Below are positions 7,967 through 15,263 of a DNA stretch of 64,000 nucleotides, piece by piece. Origin of the DNA: Streptomyces gobiensis (GTDB lineage Bacteria; Actinomycetota; Actinomycetes; Streptomycetales; Streptomycetaceae); NCBI RefSeq assembly GCF_021216675.1, contig NZ_CP086120.1, forward strand, positions 4,648,501-4,712,500, in the 5' to 3' direction. The notes under the pieces are model-generated. The model saw only the letters and a program-made list of their open reading frames with translations. It searched no databases and was not told the DNA's origin. The position numbers were made by a program, and so were the translations under genes. Every line of letters begins with the position of its first letter. Position 1 is the stretch's first letter.

Positions 7967-9100
7967 TCAGAGGTACGGGCTGTCGGCGCCCGCGGCCGCG
8001 GGCTTGGGCGTACGGGCGGGGCAGCAGCCGATGGGGCACAGATCGTGGGAGGGGCCGAGGTTCCCCATCGCGCACCGTTCGGGCTCGGCGGCCCGCTCGA
8101 CGGCGGCGCGCTCCAGCACCAGCTCCCGGATACCGGCCACAAAGCGCGGGTCCGCGCCGACAGTCGCGGACCGTACGACCGGCAGGCCCAGCTCAGCGGC
8201 CTTGGCCATGGCCTCGGTGTCGAGGTCGTAAAGGACCTCCATATGGTCCGAGACAAAGCCGATCGGGACCATCACGGCCGCGGGCGCCCCCGCGCTGTGC
8301 AGGGCCTCCAGATGGTCACAGATGTCCGGCTCCAGCCAGGGAATGTGCGGGGCGCCGCTGCGGGACTGGTAGACGAGCCGCCATGGGTGCTGGCCGCCGG
8401 TCTCCTCACGTACCGCGTCGCTGATCAGCCGCGCCACATCCAGATGCTGGGCGACATACGCGCCACCATCGCCGTGCTGCTCCACCGGCCCGGAGGTGTC
8501 GGCCGCGGCGGTCGGGATGGAGTGGGTGGTGAAGGCGAGGTGCGCGCTGTTGCGCACCTCCTGCGGCAGTCGGCCGAGCGCGGTCAGCACCCCGTCGATC
8601 ATGGGGCGCAGAAAACCGGGGTGATTGAAGTAGTGCCGGAGCTTGTCGACGCGGGGCAGCTCCTGGCCCGGGGGGAGTTCGGCCTCCACGGTGGCCAGCG
8701 ATTCGGCGAGGTTCTCCCGGTACTGGCGGCAGCCGGAGTACGAGGCGTACGCGCTCGTGGTCAGCACCAGAATGCGGCGGCGTCCATCGCGCACCATCTC
8801 CCGGAGGGTGTCGGTCAGATACGGGCTCCAGTTGCGGTTGCCCCAGTACACCGGCAGATCCAGGCCATGCTGGTCGAAGTCCTTGCGCAGCGCGTCCAGC
8901 AGCTCGCGGTTCTGGGCGTTGATGGGGGAGATGCCGTCAAAGAGAAAGTAGTGCTGGCCGACTTCTTCCAGCCGCTCCCGTGGGATGCCGCGACCGCGGG
9001 TCACGTTCTCCAGGAACGGCACCACATCCTCCGGCCCTTCCGGACCGCCGAAGGAGAGGAGCAGCAGGGCGTCATAGGGGTGCGGTCGCTCATCGGGCAT
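7967..9100 (-). CDS. cpfC: coproporphyrin III ferrochelatase with Fe-S C-terminus
   Basis: Inserts Fe(II) into coproporphyrin III in the actinobacterial coproporphyrin-dependent heme pathway (gene also called hemH). 377 residues: LLLSFGGPEGPEDVVPFLENVTRGRGIP at the N-terminus, LAFTTHSIPTAAA with the catalytic His region, and SRSGAPHIPWLEPDI. The C-terminus has CAMGNLGPSHDLCPIGCCPAR, which with an upstream Cys fits the [2Fe-2S] ligands of actinobacterial ferrochelatases. The first in-frame ATG giving MPDERPHPYDALLLLSFGG is at 9100; longer readings are not supported. It shares a transcript with inositol monophosphatase. Confidence 0.95.
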   Translation of the reverse strand: MPDERPHPYDALLLLSFGGPEGPEDVVPFLENVTRGRGIPRERLEEVGQHYFLFDGISPINAQNRELLDALRKDFDQHGLDLPVYWGNRNWSPYLTDTLREMVRDGRRRILVLTTSAYASYSGCRQYRENLAESLATVEAELPPGQELPRVDKLRHYFNHPGFLRPMIDGVLTALGRLPQEVRNSAHLAFTTHSIPTAAADTSGPVEQHGDGGAYVAQHLDVARLISDAVREETGGQHPWRLVYQSRSGAPHIPWLEPDICDHLEALHSAGAPAAVMVPIGFVSDHMEVLYDLDTEAMAKAAELGLPVVRSATVGADPRFVAGIRELVLERAAVERAAEPERCAMGNLGPSHDLCPIGCCPARTPKPAAAGADSPYL

Positions 9101-9197
9101 GTCTCCGATCCTGCCATTCAACTCCGGGAGACGAATCACGGCCCGCCGTGAGTATGATCCCGCTCCAAGTGGCGGGGATGGGCAAGGGGAGGGACGT

Positions 9198-10523
9198 ATG
9201 AATACTTCACGCGGGTCCGACAGCACCCGGCCGACCTGGCGTAACTGGGCGGGCAGCGCGACCGCGCGGCCGCTGCGGACGGTGGCGCCCTCGACCACGG
9301 ACGCGCTGGCGGAGGTGGTACGGCGGGCTGCCGAGGACGGGCTGCCCGTCAAGGCGGTCGGTACGGGTCACTCCTTCACCAGCGTGGCCACCACGGACGG
9401 TGTGCTCATACGTCCGGAACGGCTCAGCGGCGTGCGGGAGATCGACCGGGTGGCCGGGACGGTGACCGTGGCCGCCGGTACCCCGCTGCTGCAGCTCAAT
9501 CAGGTGCTGGCGGGCGCGGGTCTTTCGCTCACGAACATGGGCGACATCATGGAGCAGACCGTCTCCGGCGCCGCCAGCACCGGCACCCATGGCACCGGGC
9601 GCGACTCGGCCTCCATCGCGGCGCAGATCGAGGGGCTTGAGCTGGTGCTCGCCGATGGCTCGGTGCTGCGCTGCTCCCGTAAGGAGAACGCCGATGTGTT
9701 CGCCGCGGCCCGGGTCGGGCTGGGGGCGCTGGGCGTGATCAGCGAGATCACCTTCGCCATAGAGCCGGTCTTCCTGCTCAGCGCCCGCGAGGAGCCCATG
9801 CCGTACGACCGGGTCACAGCGGAGTTCGAACAGCTTGTCGCGGAGAACGAGCACTTCGAGTTCTACTGGTTCCCGCACACCGACAACTGCAATACCAAGC
9901 GCAACAACCGCTCCCTCGGCCCCGCCGTGCCGCTGCCCAGGGTGCGCGGCTGGGTCGACGATGAGCTGCTGTCCAACGGCGTCTTCCAGGCGGCCTGCTC
10001 GCTGGGGAAGGCCGTCCCGGCGACGGTCCCGGCCATCGCCAGGGTTTCCAGCCGGGCGCTGTCGGCCCGTACGTACACCGACATCCCGTACAAGGTCTTC
10101 ACCAGCCCACGCCGGGTGCGGTTCCTTGAGATGGAGTACGCGGTGCCGCGTGAGGCGGCGATGGCCGCGCTGGGTGAGCTGAAGACCATGACCGAGCGCT
10201 CGGACCTGCGGATCGGGTTCCCGGTCGAGGTCCGCACCGCCCCGGCTGATGACATCGCGCTCTCCACCGCCAGCGGCCGGGAGACCGCGTACATCGCGAT
10301 GCATGTCTACCGCGGCACCCCCTACCGGGCGTACTTCACCGCAGCCGAGCGGATCATGACCGCCCATGGCGGCCGTCCGCACTGGGGCAAGCTGCACAGC
10401 CGCGACGCGGAGTATCTGGCGGGGGTGTATCCGCGGTTCGGCGAGTTCGCGGCGCTGCGGGACCGGCTGGACCCGGGCCGGCTCTTCAGCAACGGGTATC
10501 TGCGGCGGGTGCTGGGCGACTGA
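9198..10523 (+). CDS. D-arabinono-1,4-lactone oxidase-type FAD oxidase
   Basis: A 441-residue flavoprotein of the aldonolactone/alditol oxidase group. The N-terminal FAD-binding (PCMH) domain shows VKAVGTGHSFTSVATTDGVLIRPERL and GDIMEQTVSGAASTGTHGTG. The C-terminal ALO domain ends in HWGKLHSRDAEYLAGVYPRFGEFAALRDRLDPGRLF. It oxidises a sugar lactone or alditol with O2, but the substrate cannot be deduced. ATG 9198 is preceded by GGGGAGGGA. It is divergent from ferrochelatase, and the ~97-bp spacer holds both promoters. Confidence 0.9.
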   Translation: MNTSRGSDSTRPTWRNWAGSATARPLRTVAPSTTDALAEVVRRAAEDGLPVKAVGTGHSFTSVATTDGVLIRPERLSGVREIDRVAGTVTVAAGTPLLQLNQVLAGAGLSLTNMGDIMEQTVSGAASTGTHGTGRDSASIAAQIEGLELVLADGSVLRCSRKENADVFAAARVGLGALGVISEITFAIEPVFLLSAREEPMPYDRVTAEFEQLVAENEHFEFYWFPHTDNCNTKRNNRSLGPAVPLPRVRGWVDDELLSNGVFQAACSLGKAVPATVPAIARVSSRALSARTYTDIPYKVFTSPRRVRFLEMEYAVPREAAMAALGELKTMTERSDLRIGFPVEVRTAPADDIALSTASGRETAYIAMHVYRGTPYRAYFTAAERIMTAHGGRPHWGKLHSRDAEYLAGVYPRFGEFAALRDRLDPGRLFSNGYLRRVLGD

Positions 10524-10554
10524 GGGCGCCGACCGGCGCCCACCCGCTACGGCC

Positions 10555-11364
10555 TCACTCAGCGGCGTCCGGGGCGCCGTCCTGTGTGCCGTTCGCGCCG
10601 GAGCCACTGGTGTCAGCGCCGCCGCTGGTGTCACCGCCGCTGTCCGTACCGCTGCCGCCGTCGGATCCGCCGGAATTGTCCGGGTCCGGTGCCGAGGGTG
10701 TCGGCGTGGGTGGCGGGGTGGGAGTAGGCGTGGAGCCGCTAGTGCTGTCACTCGTTTCGGTGTCACTGGTGGCGCCGGTGTCACCAGTGCCGCTGGACCC
10801 ACTGGAGCCGCTCGCCCCGTCCGTGTCGGGGGACTGCTCGGTGGCTGAGCCCGGCCGGTACTGGTCGCCGGTGCCGCCACCCGTGCCGCCGTCACCGCCC
10901 GTGGCTTGTTCCGGGGCCGGGGCCGGGGCGGGAGCTCCGCCAGCGGAGTTGTGGTGGAAGAGATTGCCGAAGGATGTCGTTCCCCCCTTGCCGCCGGACA
11001 CGTTTCTGTCGGACAGCGTCTCGTACAAGGTGAGGCCTCCGACGGCGACGAGGAAGACGAGGACGGCCGGAAGCAGGGCGCGCTTCCAGTCCCGCCACTT
11101 GGCGCCGTGGGCGGTCGGCTTCGCCTGCACTGTCACGTCTTTGACCTGCTCACCGGTGCGGTGGAACAGATGCTGGAAGAGAGGCCCAGCCGTGGTGGCC
11201 ACCACACTCACCACCCCGGCACCGATGAAGGTCCCGTACAGGCCGAGCTTGCCCGCGATCACGGCGGCGATCACCGCTGCCAGCGCGCTGCCCGCCACCT
11301 GCGGAACGCTGACATCGATCACCTTCTGCTTGGTCTTCTGCCTGGTCTTCTGTTCGCTGTCCAT
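10555..11364 (-). CDS. membrane protein with Ser/Thr/Gly/Pro-rich tail, unknown function
   Basis: About 269 residues. The basic N-terminus (SEQKTRQKTKQK) is followed by a hydrophobic region with Ala/Val/Gly-rich helices (~13-50). A second TM (ALLPAVLVFLVAVGGLTLYE, ~90-110) follows, then a ~150-residue low-complexity tail of S/T/G/D/P that probably lies outside the cell. Such tails are common in actinobacterial envelope proteins and may be glycosylated (inference). The ATG at 11364 has GAGGCGGGAG just before it; a GTG at 11394 in frame is the alternative. No known domain recognised. Confidence 0.7.
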   Translation of the reverse strand: MDSEQKTRQKTKQKVIDVSVPQVAGSALAAVIAAVIAGKLGLYGTFIGAGVVSVVATTAGPLFQHLFHRTGEQVKDVTVQAKPTAHGAKWRDWKRALLPAVLVFLVAVGGLTLYETLSDRNVSGGKGGTTSFGNLFHHNSAGGAPAPAPAPEQATGGDGGTGGGTGDQYRPGSATEQSPDTDGASGSSGSSGTGDTGATSDTETSDSTSGSTPTPTPPPTPTPSAPDPDNSGGSDGGSGTDSGGDTSGGADTSGSGANGTQDGAPDAAE

Positions 11365-11814
11365 CTCCCGCCTCAGGTCGCTCAGATCGCACACTCATTC
11401 GTTCTGTGCACGATTGAGGGACACCCGGGAGAAGTGTTCAGTTGCGCTTCCGCCGCTTCTGTGAAGATCGCCACCAATGCTGCGCGCGTCTTATGTTCGT
11501 GCGGATGTTCAACTCCCTTGCCTCAGGAGAACTTGGGCGGCGCGCCGGTCTACCCACGTGGTCCTAATGGAGTAGTGTGACGAGCCCTGGCCTCGGCCCT
11601 GCCCAGCCTGCGTGGCACAGAGTGATGGAAAGCCAAGAATTCCGTCACTCAGCGTGGCTAACAGGTAACCGTGCCATAACGGCGGATGAGGGCGCAGGTC
11701 CGACACGCCGGGCAATTCGGCAAGGTTGTGGCAGGCTGCACCCGGGCAGGCCACACTCGTCTAGCGGGAGCAGCGACGCACGTGACGTCGGCAGGCACCA
11801 CCCGGGAGGTCCCC
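11365..11814. other. intergenic region upstream of sepH
   Basis: About 450 bp between two divergently transcribed genes; short ORFs here have no codon bias or ribosome-binding support. It must hold promoters for sepH (+) and the membrane protein (-). A CACGTGACGTCGGCA patch lies ~35 bases before sepH. No strong terminator or RNA gene was seen. Confidence 0.45.
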
Positions 11815-12855
11815 ATGCCCGAACTGCGTGTCGTGGCCGTCAGCAACGACGGCACACGGCTGGTGCTCAAGGCTGCCGACAGCACGGAGTACACGCTTCC
11901 CATCGATGAGCGGCTGCGTGCCGCCGTGCGCAATGACCGCGCCCGGCTCGGCCAGATCGAGATCGAGGTCGAGAGCCATCTGCGGCCCCGGGACATCCAG
12001 GCGCGTATACGGGCTGGCGCCTCCGCCGAGGAGGTCGCCCAGCTGGCGGGTATCCCGGTCGACCGGGTGCGGCGCTTCGAGGGGCCGGTGCTGGCCGAGC
12101 GGGCCTTCATGGCCGAGCGGGCCCGTAAGACCCCCGTGCGCCGCCCCGGCGAGAACACCGGGCCGCAGCTCGGCGAGGCGGTCGCGGAGCGGCTGCTGAT
12201 GCGCGGCGCCGACAAGGACACCGTGCAGTGGGACTCCTGGCGCCGCGACGACGGCACCTGGGAGGTGCTGCTCGTCTATCTGGTGGCCGGTGAGCCGCAC
12301 TCGGCGAGCTGGACCTACGACCCGCCGCGACGGCTTGTGCAGGCCGTTGATGACGAGGCGCGGGCGCTGATCGGCGATACCGACGACACGCCGGAGCCGA
12401 GCTTCCCGTTCGTACCGCGGATCGCGCGGCTGCCCCGGGACCGCTCGGAGCGGGCGCCGGAGGAGCCGCCTGCCGCGGAGGACCAACGCAGACCCGCGAC
12501 GGACACTGAGGGCCGTGACGACCGGGACTCGCTGACCAGCCTGCTGGAGGCGGTGCCGAACTTCCGGGGCGACATGATCGTGCCGGACCAGCCGCCGCCC
12601 GCGGTGGCCGAGGAGCCGTCGGAACCGGCCGTCGCCGAGGAGCCGGAATCGGAGGAACCGCCCGCCCCGGCGGCGAGCGCGGGCTCGGCGTACGCGGATG
12701 TCCTGATGCCGCGGTCGGTCGCCGGTCACCGGGACCGGCTGACGGGCAACACCGACCGCCAGGCCGAGGCGGACGGCGTCCGCCCCGGTCGGCGGGCGGC
12801 GGTGCCGAGCTGGGACGAGATTGTCTTCGGTACGCGCCGGAAGAAGCAGGACTGA
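11815..12855 (+). CDS. sepH: septation protein SepH
   Basis: A 346-residue protein matching SepH (DUF3071) of actinobacteria, which binds FtsZ and promotes Z-ring assembly. N-terminal domain (1-~190): MPELRVVAVSNDGTRLVLKAADS, a helix-turn-helix-like ASAEEVAQLAGIPVDRVRRFEGPVLAERA, and WDSWRRDDGTWEVLLVYLVAGEPHSASWTYDP. The rest is an acidic Pro/Glu linker ending in a conserved basic tip SWDEIVFGTRRKKQD. The ATG at 11815 follows GGGAGGTCCCC. The protein is cytosolic and localises to septa in the species where it was studied. Confidence 0.95.
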   Translation: MPELRVVAVSNDGTRLVLKAADSTEYTLPIDERLRAAVRNDRARLGQIEIEVESHLRPRDIQARIRAGASAEEVAQLAGIPVDRVRRFEGPVLAERAFMAERARKTPVRRPGENTGPQLGEAVAERLLMRGADKDTVQWDSWRRDDGTWEVLLVYLVAGEPHSASWTYDPPRRLVQAVDDEARALIGDTDDTPEPSFPFVPRIARLPRDRSERAPEEPPAAEDQRRPATDTEGRDDRDSLTSLLEAVPNFRGDMIVPDQPPPAVAEEPSEPAVAEEPESEEPPAPAASAGSAYADVLMPRSVAGHRDRLTGNTDRQAEADGVRPGRRAAVPSWDEIVFGTRRKKQD

Positions 12856-12893
12856 AGAGGCAGGTCTGAGGAAGCAGGGCTGAGGAGGAGGAC

Positions 12894-13724
12894 TCAGCCC
12901 GGTTCCGGGCCCGTCGCGACCGGGCGGGCCGGATCCGCGGACCAGTGCGACCAGGAGCCGACGTAGAGCGCTGCGTCGATGTCCGCCACCGCCAGGGCGA
13001 GGACCTCGTGCGCGGCGGAGACCCCCGAGCCGCAGTAGACACCGACTTCGGCGCCCGGTTCCGCGCCGAGTGCCATGAAGCGGGCAGCGAGCTCGGCCGC
13101 CGGGCGGAAGGCACCGGAGCCGGTGACGTTCTCGCTCGTCGGGGCGGAGACCGCGCCGGGGATATGGCCGCCGATCCGGTCGATCGGCTCCACCTCGCCC
13201 CGGTACCGCTCCCCGGCCCGCGCGTCCAGCAGCACGCCACGGCGGGCCAGCGCGGCGGCGTCATCGGCGTCCAGCAAGCGCAGCGCACCAGGCTTCGGGA
13301 CGAAGTCACCCTCGGCCGGAGCGGGCGTCTCGGTGCTCACCGGTCCGTTCCAGGCCGCCAGACCGCCGTCCAGGACCCGCACGTCCGGGTGCCCGGCCCA
13401 GCGCAGCAGCCACCAGGCGCGGGCGGCCGCCCAGCCCTGGCCACCGTCGTAGACCACGACAGGGCGCCCGCCCGACACCCCGGCCCGTCGCATCGCGGCA
13501 CCGAAAACCCCGAGATCAGGCAGCGGATGGCGGGCGCCGTCAGTCACCGGCCCGGCCAGCTCGGAGTCCAGATCGACATAGACCGCTCCGGGCAGATGCC
13601 CGGCCTCATACGCCGGGCGGCCGGGCGGCCCGCCCAGCTCCCACCGGACATCGAGCAGCACGGGAACACTCTTCGCACGGGCCAGCTCGCTCGCGAGTTC
13701 AGATGCGGAGATGATGGGAGTCAT
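12894..13724 (-). CDS. two-domain rhodanese sulfurtransferase
   Basis: A 276-residue thiosulfate/3-mercaptopyruvate sulfurtransferase. The N-terminal inactive rhodanese domain includes LLDVRWELGGPPGRPAYEAGHLPGAVYVDLD. The C-terminal catalytic domain holds the active-site cysteine in VYCGSGVSAAHEVLAL. The CGSGVSA loop is of the six-residue type, distinct from the CRKGVT loop of classical rhodanese and close to 3-mercaptopyruvate sulfurtransferases. ATG 13724 (MTPIISASELAS) is preferred to an upstream start. It converges on sepH and is divergent from the VOC gene. Confidence 0.92.
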   Translation of the reverse strand: MTPIISASELASELARAKSVPVLLDVRWELGGPPGRPAYEAGHLPGAVYVDLDSELAGPVTDGARHPLPDLGVFGAAMRRAGVSGGRPVVVYDGGQGWAAARAWWLLRWAGHPDVRVLDGGLAAWNGPVSTETPAPAEGDFVPKPGALRLLDADDAAALARRGVLLDARAGERYRGEVEPIDRIGGHIPGAVSAPTSENVTGSGAFRPAAELAARFMALGAEPGAEVGVYCGSGVSAAHEVLALAVADIDAALYVGSWSHWSADPARPVATGPEPG

Positions 13725-13887
13725 GGGTGCATTCTCGCGTAGCACCCACGCGCATTCTCCGATCGCCGGGCGGCAATCCGGCGAGGTCGGGGACAGACCT
13801 ATGCGGAGAGTGCGAGCATCTACACAGAGAGCTCACGGAAACGCACCGCACGACCGCATCGATGATGGTCCCGAGGAGACGACACAG

Positions 13888-14694
13888 ATGACCGAGGCAC
13901 TGACTCGGCACGCACCGGGCACGCCCTGCTGGGTGAGCCTGATGGTGCACAACCTGGCTACGAGCCAGGATTTCTACCGCGAGCTGTTCGGCTGGGAGTT
14001 CCATGCGGGTCCACAGCAGCTGGGACCGTACTGTCGTGCCTTGCTGAACGGGCGGGAGGTCGCCGGTCTCGGCGAGATCCACCACGCGGGGCGGCAGCTG
14101 CCGATCGCCTGGCTGCCCTATGTGGCAACGGATGGCGCGGACGAGACCTGCGCGCTGATTCACGACTGCTGCGGCACGGTCGGGGTCGGCCCGCTGGACG
14201 CCGAGGACGCCGGGCGGCTGGCGATCGCGGCGGATCCCGCAGGAGCGTCCTTCGGGATTTGGCAGGCCGCCAAACACATCGGCGCGAAGATCAGTGGTGT
14301 GCCAGGGGCCCCGGTCTGGAATGAGCTGGTCACGTACGAGTCCTCGGCCGTCGGAAAGTTCTACTCCGCGGTCTTCGGCTATGAGCTGGAGCCCATAGTC
14401 TCTACCGATATCGACTACCTCATGCTGCATCTGCACGGCAGACCGGTCGCCGGGATTCACGGGGTCGGCAACTCGGTGCCGAGGGACCGTGGCCCGCACT
14501 GGGTCACGTACTTCGCCGTGTCGGATGTGGATGCCGCGTCTCACCAGGTGACCGAACTGGGCGGCCATGTGGTGCGGGAGCCGCGTGAATCGCCGTATGG
14601 GCGGCTGACTCATGTCGTTGACCCGGAGGGCGCGTTGTTCGCGATGATCCAGATGTCGGAGGAGCTGGGCAACCGCGGCTACGCCGCCGGCTAG
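13888..14694 (+). CDS. VOC family protein, two glyoxalase-like domains
   Basis: A 268-residue protein with two vicinal-oxygen-chelate domains (about 12-125 and 138-258). Each begins with a PxWxxL-type strand and the FYxxLFGW (first) or FYSAVFGYE (second) helix; the second ends in DPEGALFAMIQM. This class includes glyoxalases, dioxygenases and antibiotic-binding proteins, so substrate and activity are unknown. ATG 13888 has GAGGAG upstream. A strong hairpin follows the stop, consistent with a single-gene transcript. Confidence 0.85.
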   Translation: MTEALTRHAPGTPCWVSLMVHNLATSQDFYRELFGWEFHAGPQQLGPYCRALLNGREVAGLGEIHHAGRQLPIAWLPYVATDGADETCALIHDCCGTVGVGPLDAEDAGRLAIAADPAGASFGIWQAAKHIGAKISGVPGAPVWNELVTYESSAVGKFYSAVFGYELEPIVSTDIDYLMLHLHGRPVAGIHGVGNSVPRDRGPHWVTYFAVSDVDAASHQVTELGGHVVREPRESPYGRLTHVVDPEGALFAMIQMSEELGNRGYAAG

Positions 14695-14702
14695 CGCGGT
14701 CA

Positions 14703-14733
14703 CCCCAGCGGAGCGGTTCCCGCTGCGCTGGGG
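14703..14733 (+). terminator. 14-bp stem-loop terminator after VOC gene
   Basis: CCCCAGCGgAGCGG pairs with CCGCTgCGCTGGGG around a TTC loop, with one mismatch in the 14-bp stem. It begins 8 bases after the VOC gene stop codon. Confidence 0.8.
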
Positions 14734-14965
14734 TGGGTTTCCCCAATCCCGCCCCTTCCCGGCTGCGCCGATGTGCGGCTCCGCCGCGTGGCGGGGCTTC
14801 GCCCCGGGCCCCGGGGTTTGCCCGGTGCGGGCCGGTGGCCCGGGGTTGTGCCCACCCACAGCCCCTCGCGGGGCTGCGAGTGCCCACAACATGGTGGGGG
14901 TCTGGGGGCGCCAGCCCCCGGTTTCGGGAAGGGGTGGGTAGGGGAGAACCGCCCAACCGGGGCGT
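14734..14965 (-). repeat. mosaic GC-rich intergenic repeat, copy 2 (reverse orientation)
   Basis: Contains the reverse complements of the copy 1 modules: TGCGGCTCCGCCGCGTGG (~14,775), a GGGGCTTCGCCCCGGG hairpin block (~14,797), GGTTGTGCCCACCCA (~14,855), GAGTGCCCACAAC (~14,878), and GGTTTCGGGAAGGGGTGGG (~14,920). Non-coding by eye; it lies between the VOC gene terminator and the kdp promoter region. Confidence 0.72.
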
Positions 14966-14979
14966 ATGGATGGCGTAAA

Positions 14980-15020
14980 GGCGCACCCTTGGCGCGTTAG
15001 AGACGCGTCAAGGGTGCGCC
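14980..15020. terminator. perfect 12-bp inverted repeat upstream of kdp genes
   Basis: GGCGCACCCTTG (14980-14991) and CAAGGGTGCGCC (15009-15020) form a perfect stem. The inner GCGT/ACGC bases can extend it, leaving a small loop. It sits ~80 bp before the 27-residue peptide ORF, so it may be a bidirectional terminator or a 5' leader structure of the kdp transcript. Confidence 0.65.
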
Positions 15021-15099
15021 AACGGCTTGGGAACAGGGGTCCGCGTGGGGTATCCCATCAAGCGGATCCCCACACACCCGTCTCCCCAAGGAGCACACG

Positions 15100-15183
15100 A
15101 TGGCCGATGTGGCCCTCGTCGCGGTCGCGATTCTGGTGTTCGCCCTGGTGGCGTTTCTCGCCTTCCGAATCGCCCGCCTCTGA
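15100..15183 (+). CDS. 27-residue single-span membrane peptide
   Basis: The ORF encodes MADVALVAVAILVFALVAF and then LAFRIARL: one hydrophobic helix with a basic C-terminal tip. It is preceded at ideal distance by AAGGAG and ends 80 bp before kdpD. Position and topology recall KdpF, the small membrane subunit of Kdp ATPases, but no KdpF consensus was recognised and kdpABC are absent, so it could instead be a regulatory peptide for KdpD. Translation is likely; function is unknown. Confidence 0.65.
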   Translation: MADVALVAVAILVFALVAFLAFRIARL

Positions 15184-15263
15184 CTCGTCATCCATACGGA
15201 ACCCTGACGTCCAGTGACGCCCGTACGGCGCTGATCACTCGTTTGAGTGGTCAAAATGGAGTC

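Noticed and set aside
7150..8256. Longer N-terminal extension of inositol monophosphatase
   Set aside because: It would overlap the ferrochelatase 3' end in another frame and gives Ser/Pro/Arg-rich sequence; the ATG at 7950 starts the known domain.
7673..9151. 492-codon plus-strand frame opposite ferrochelatase and inositol monophosphatase
   Set aside because: It is antisense to two well-conserved genes and shows no recognisable domain; open antisense frames are common in GC-rich DNA.
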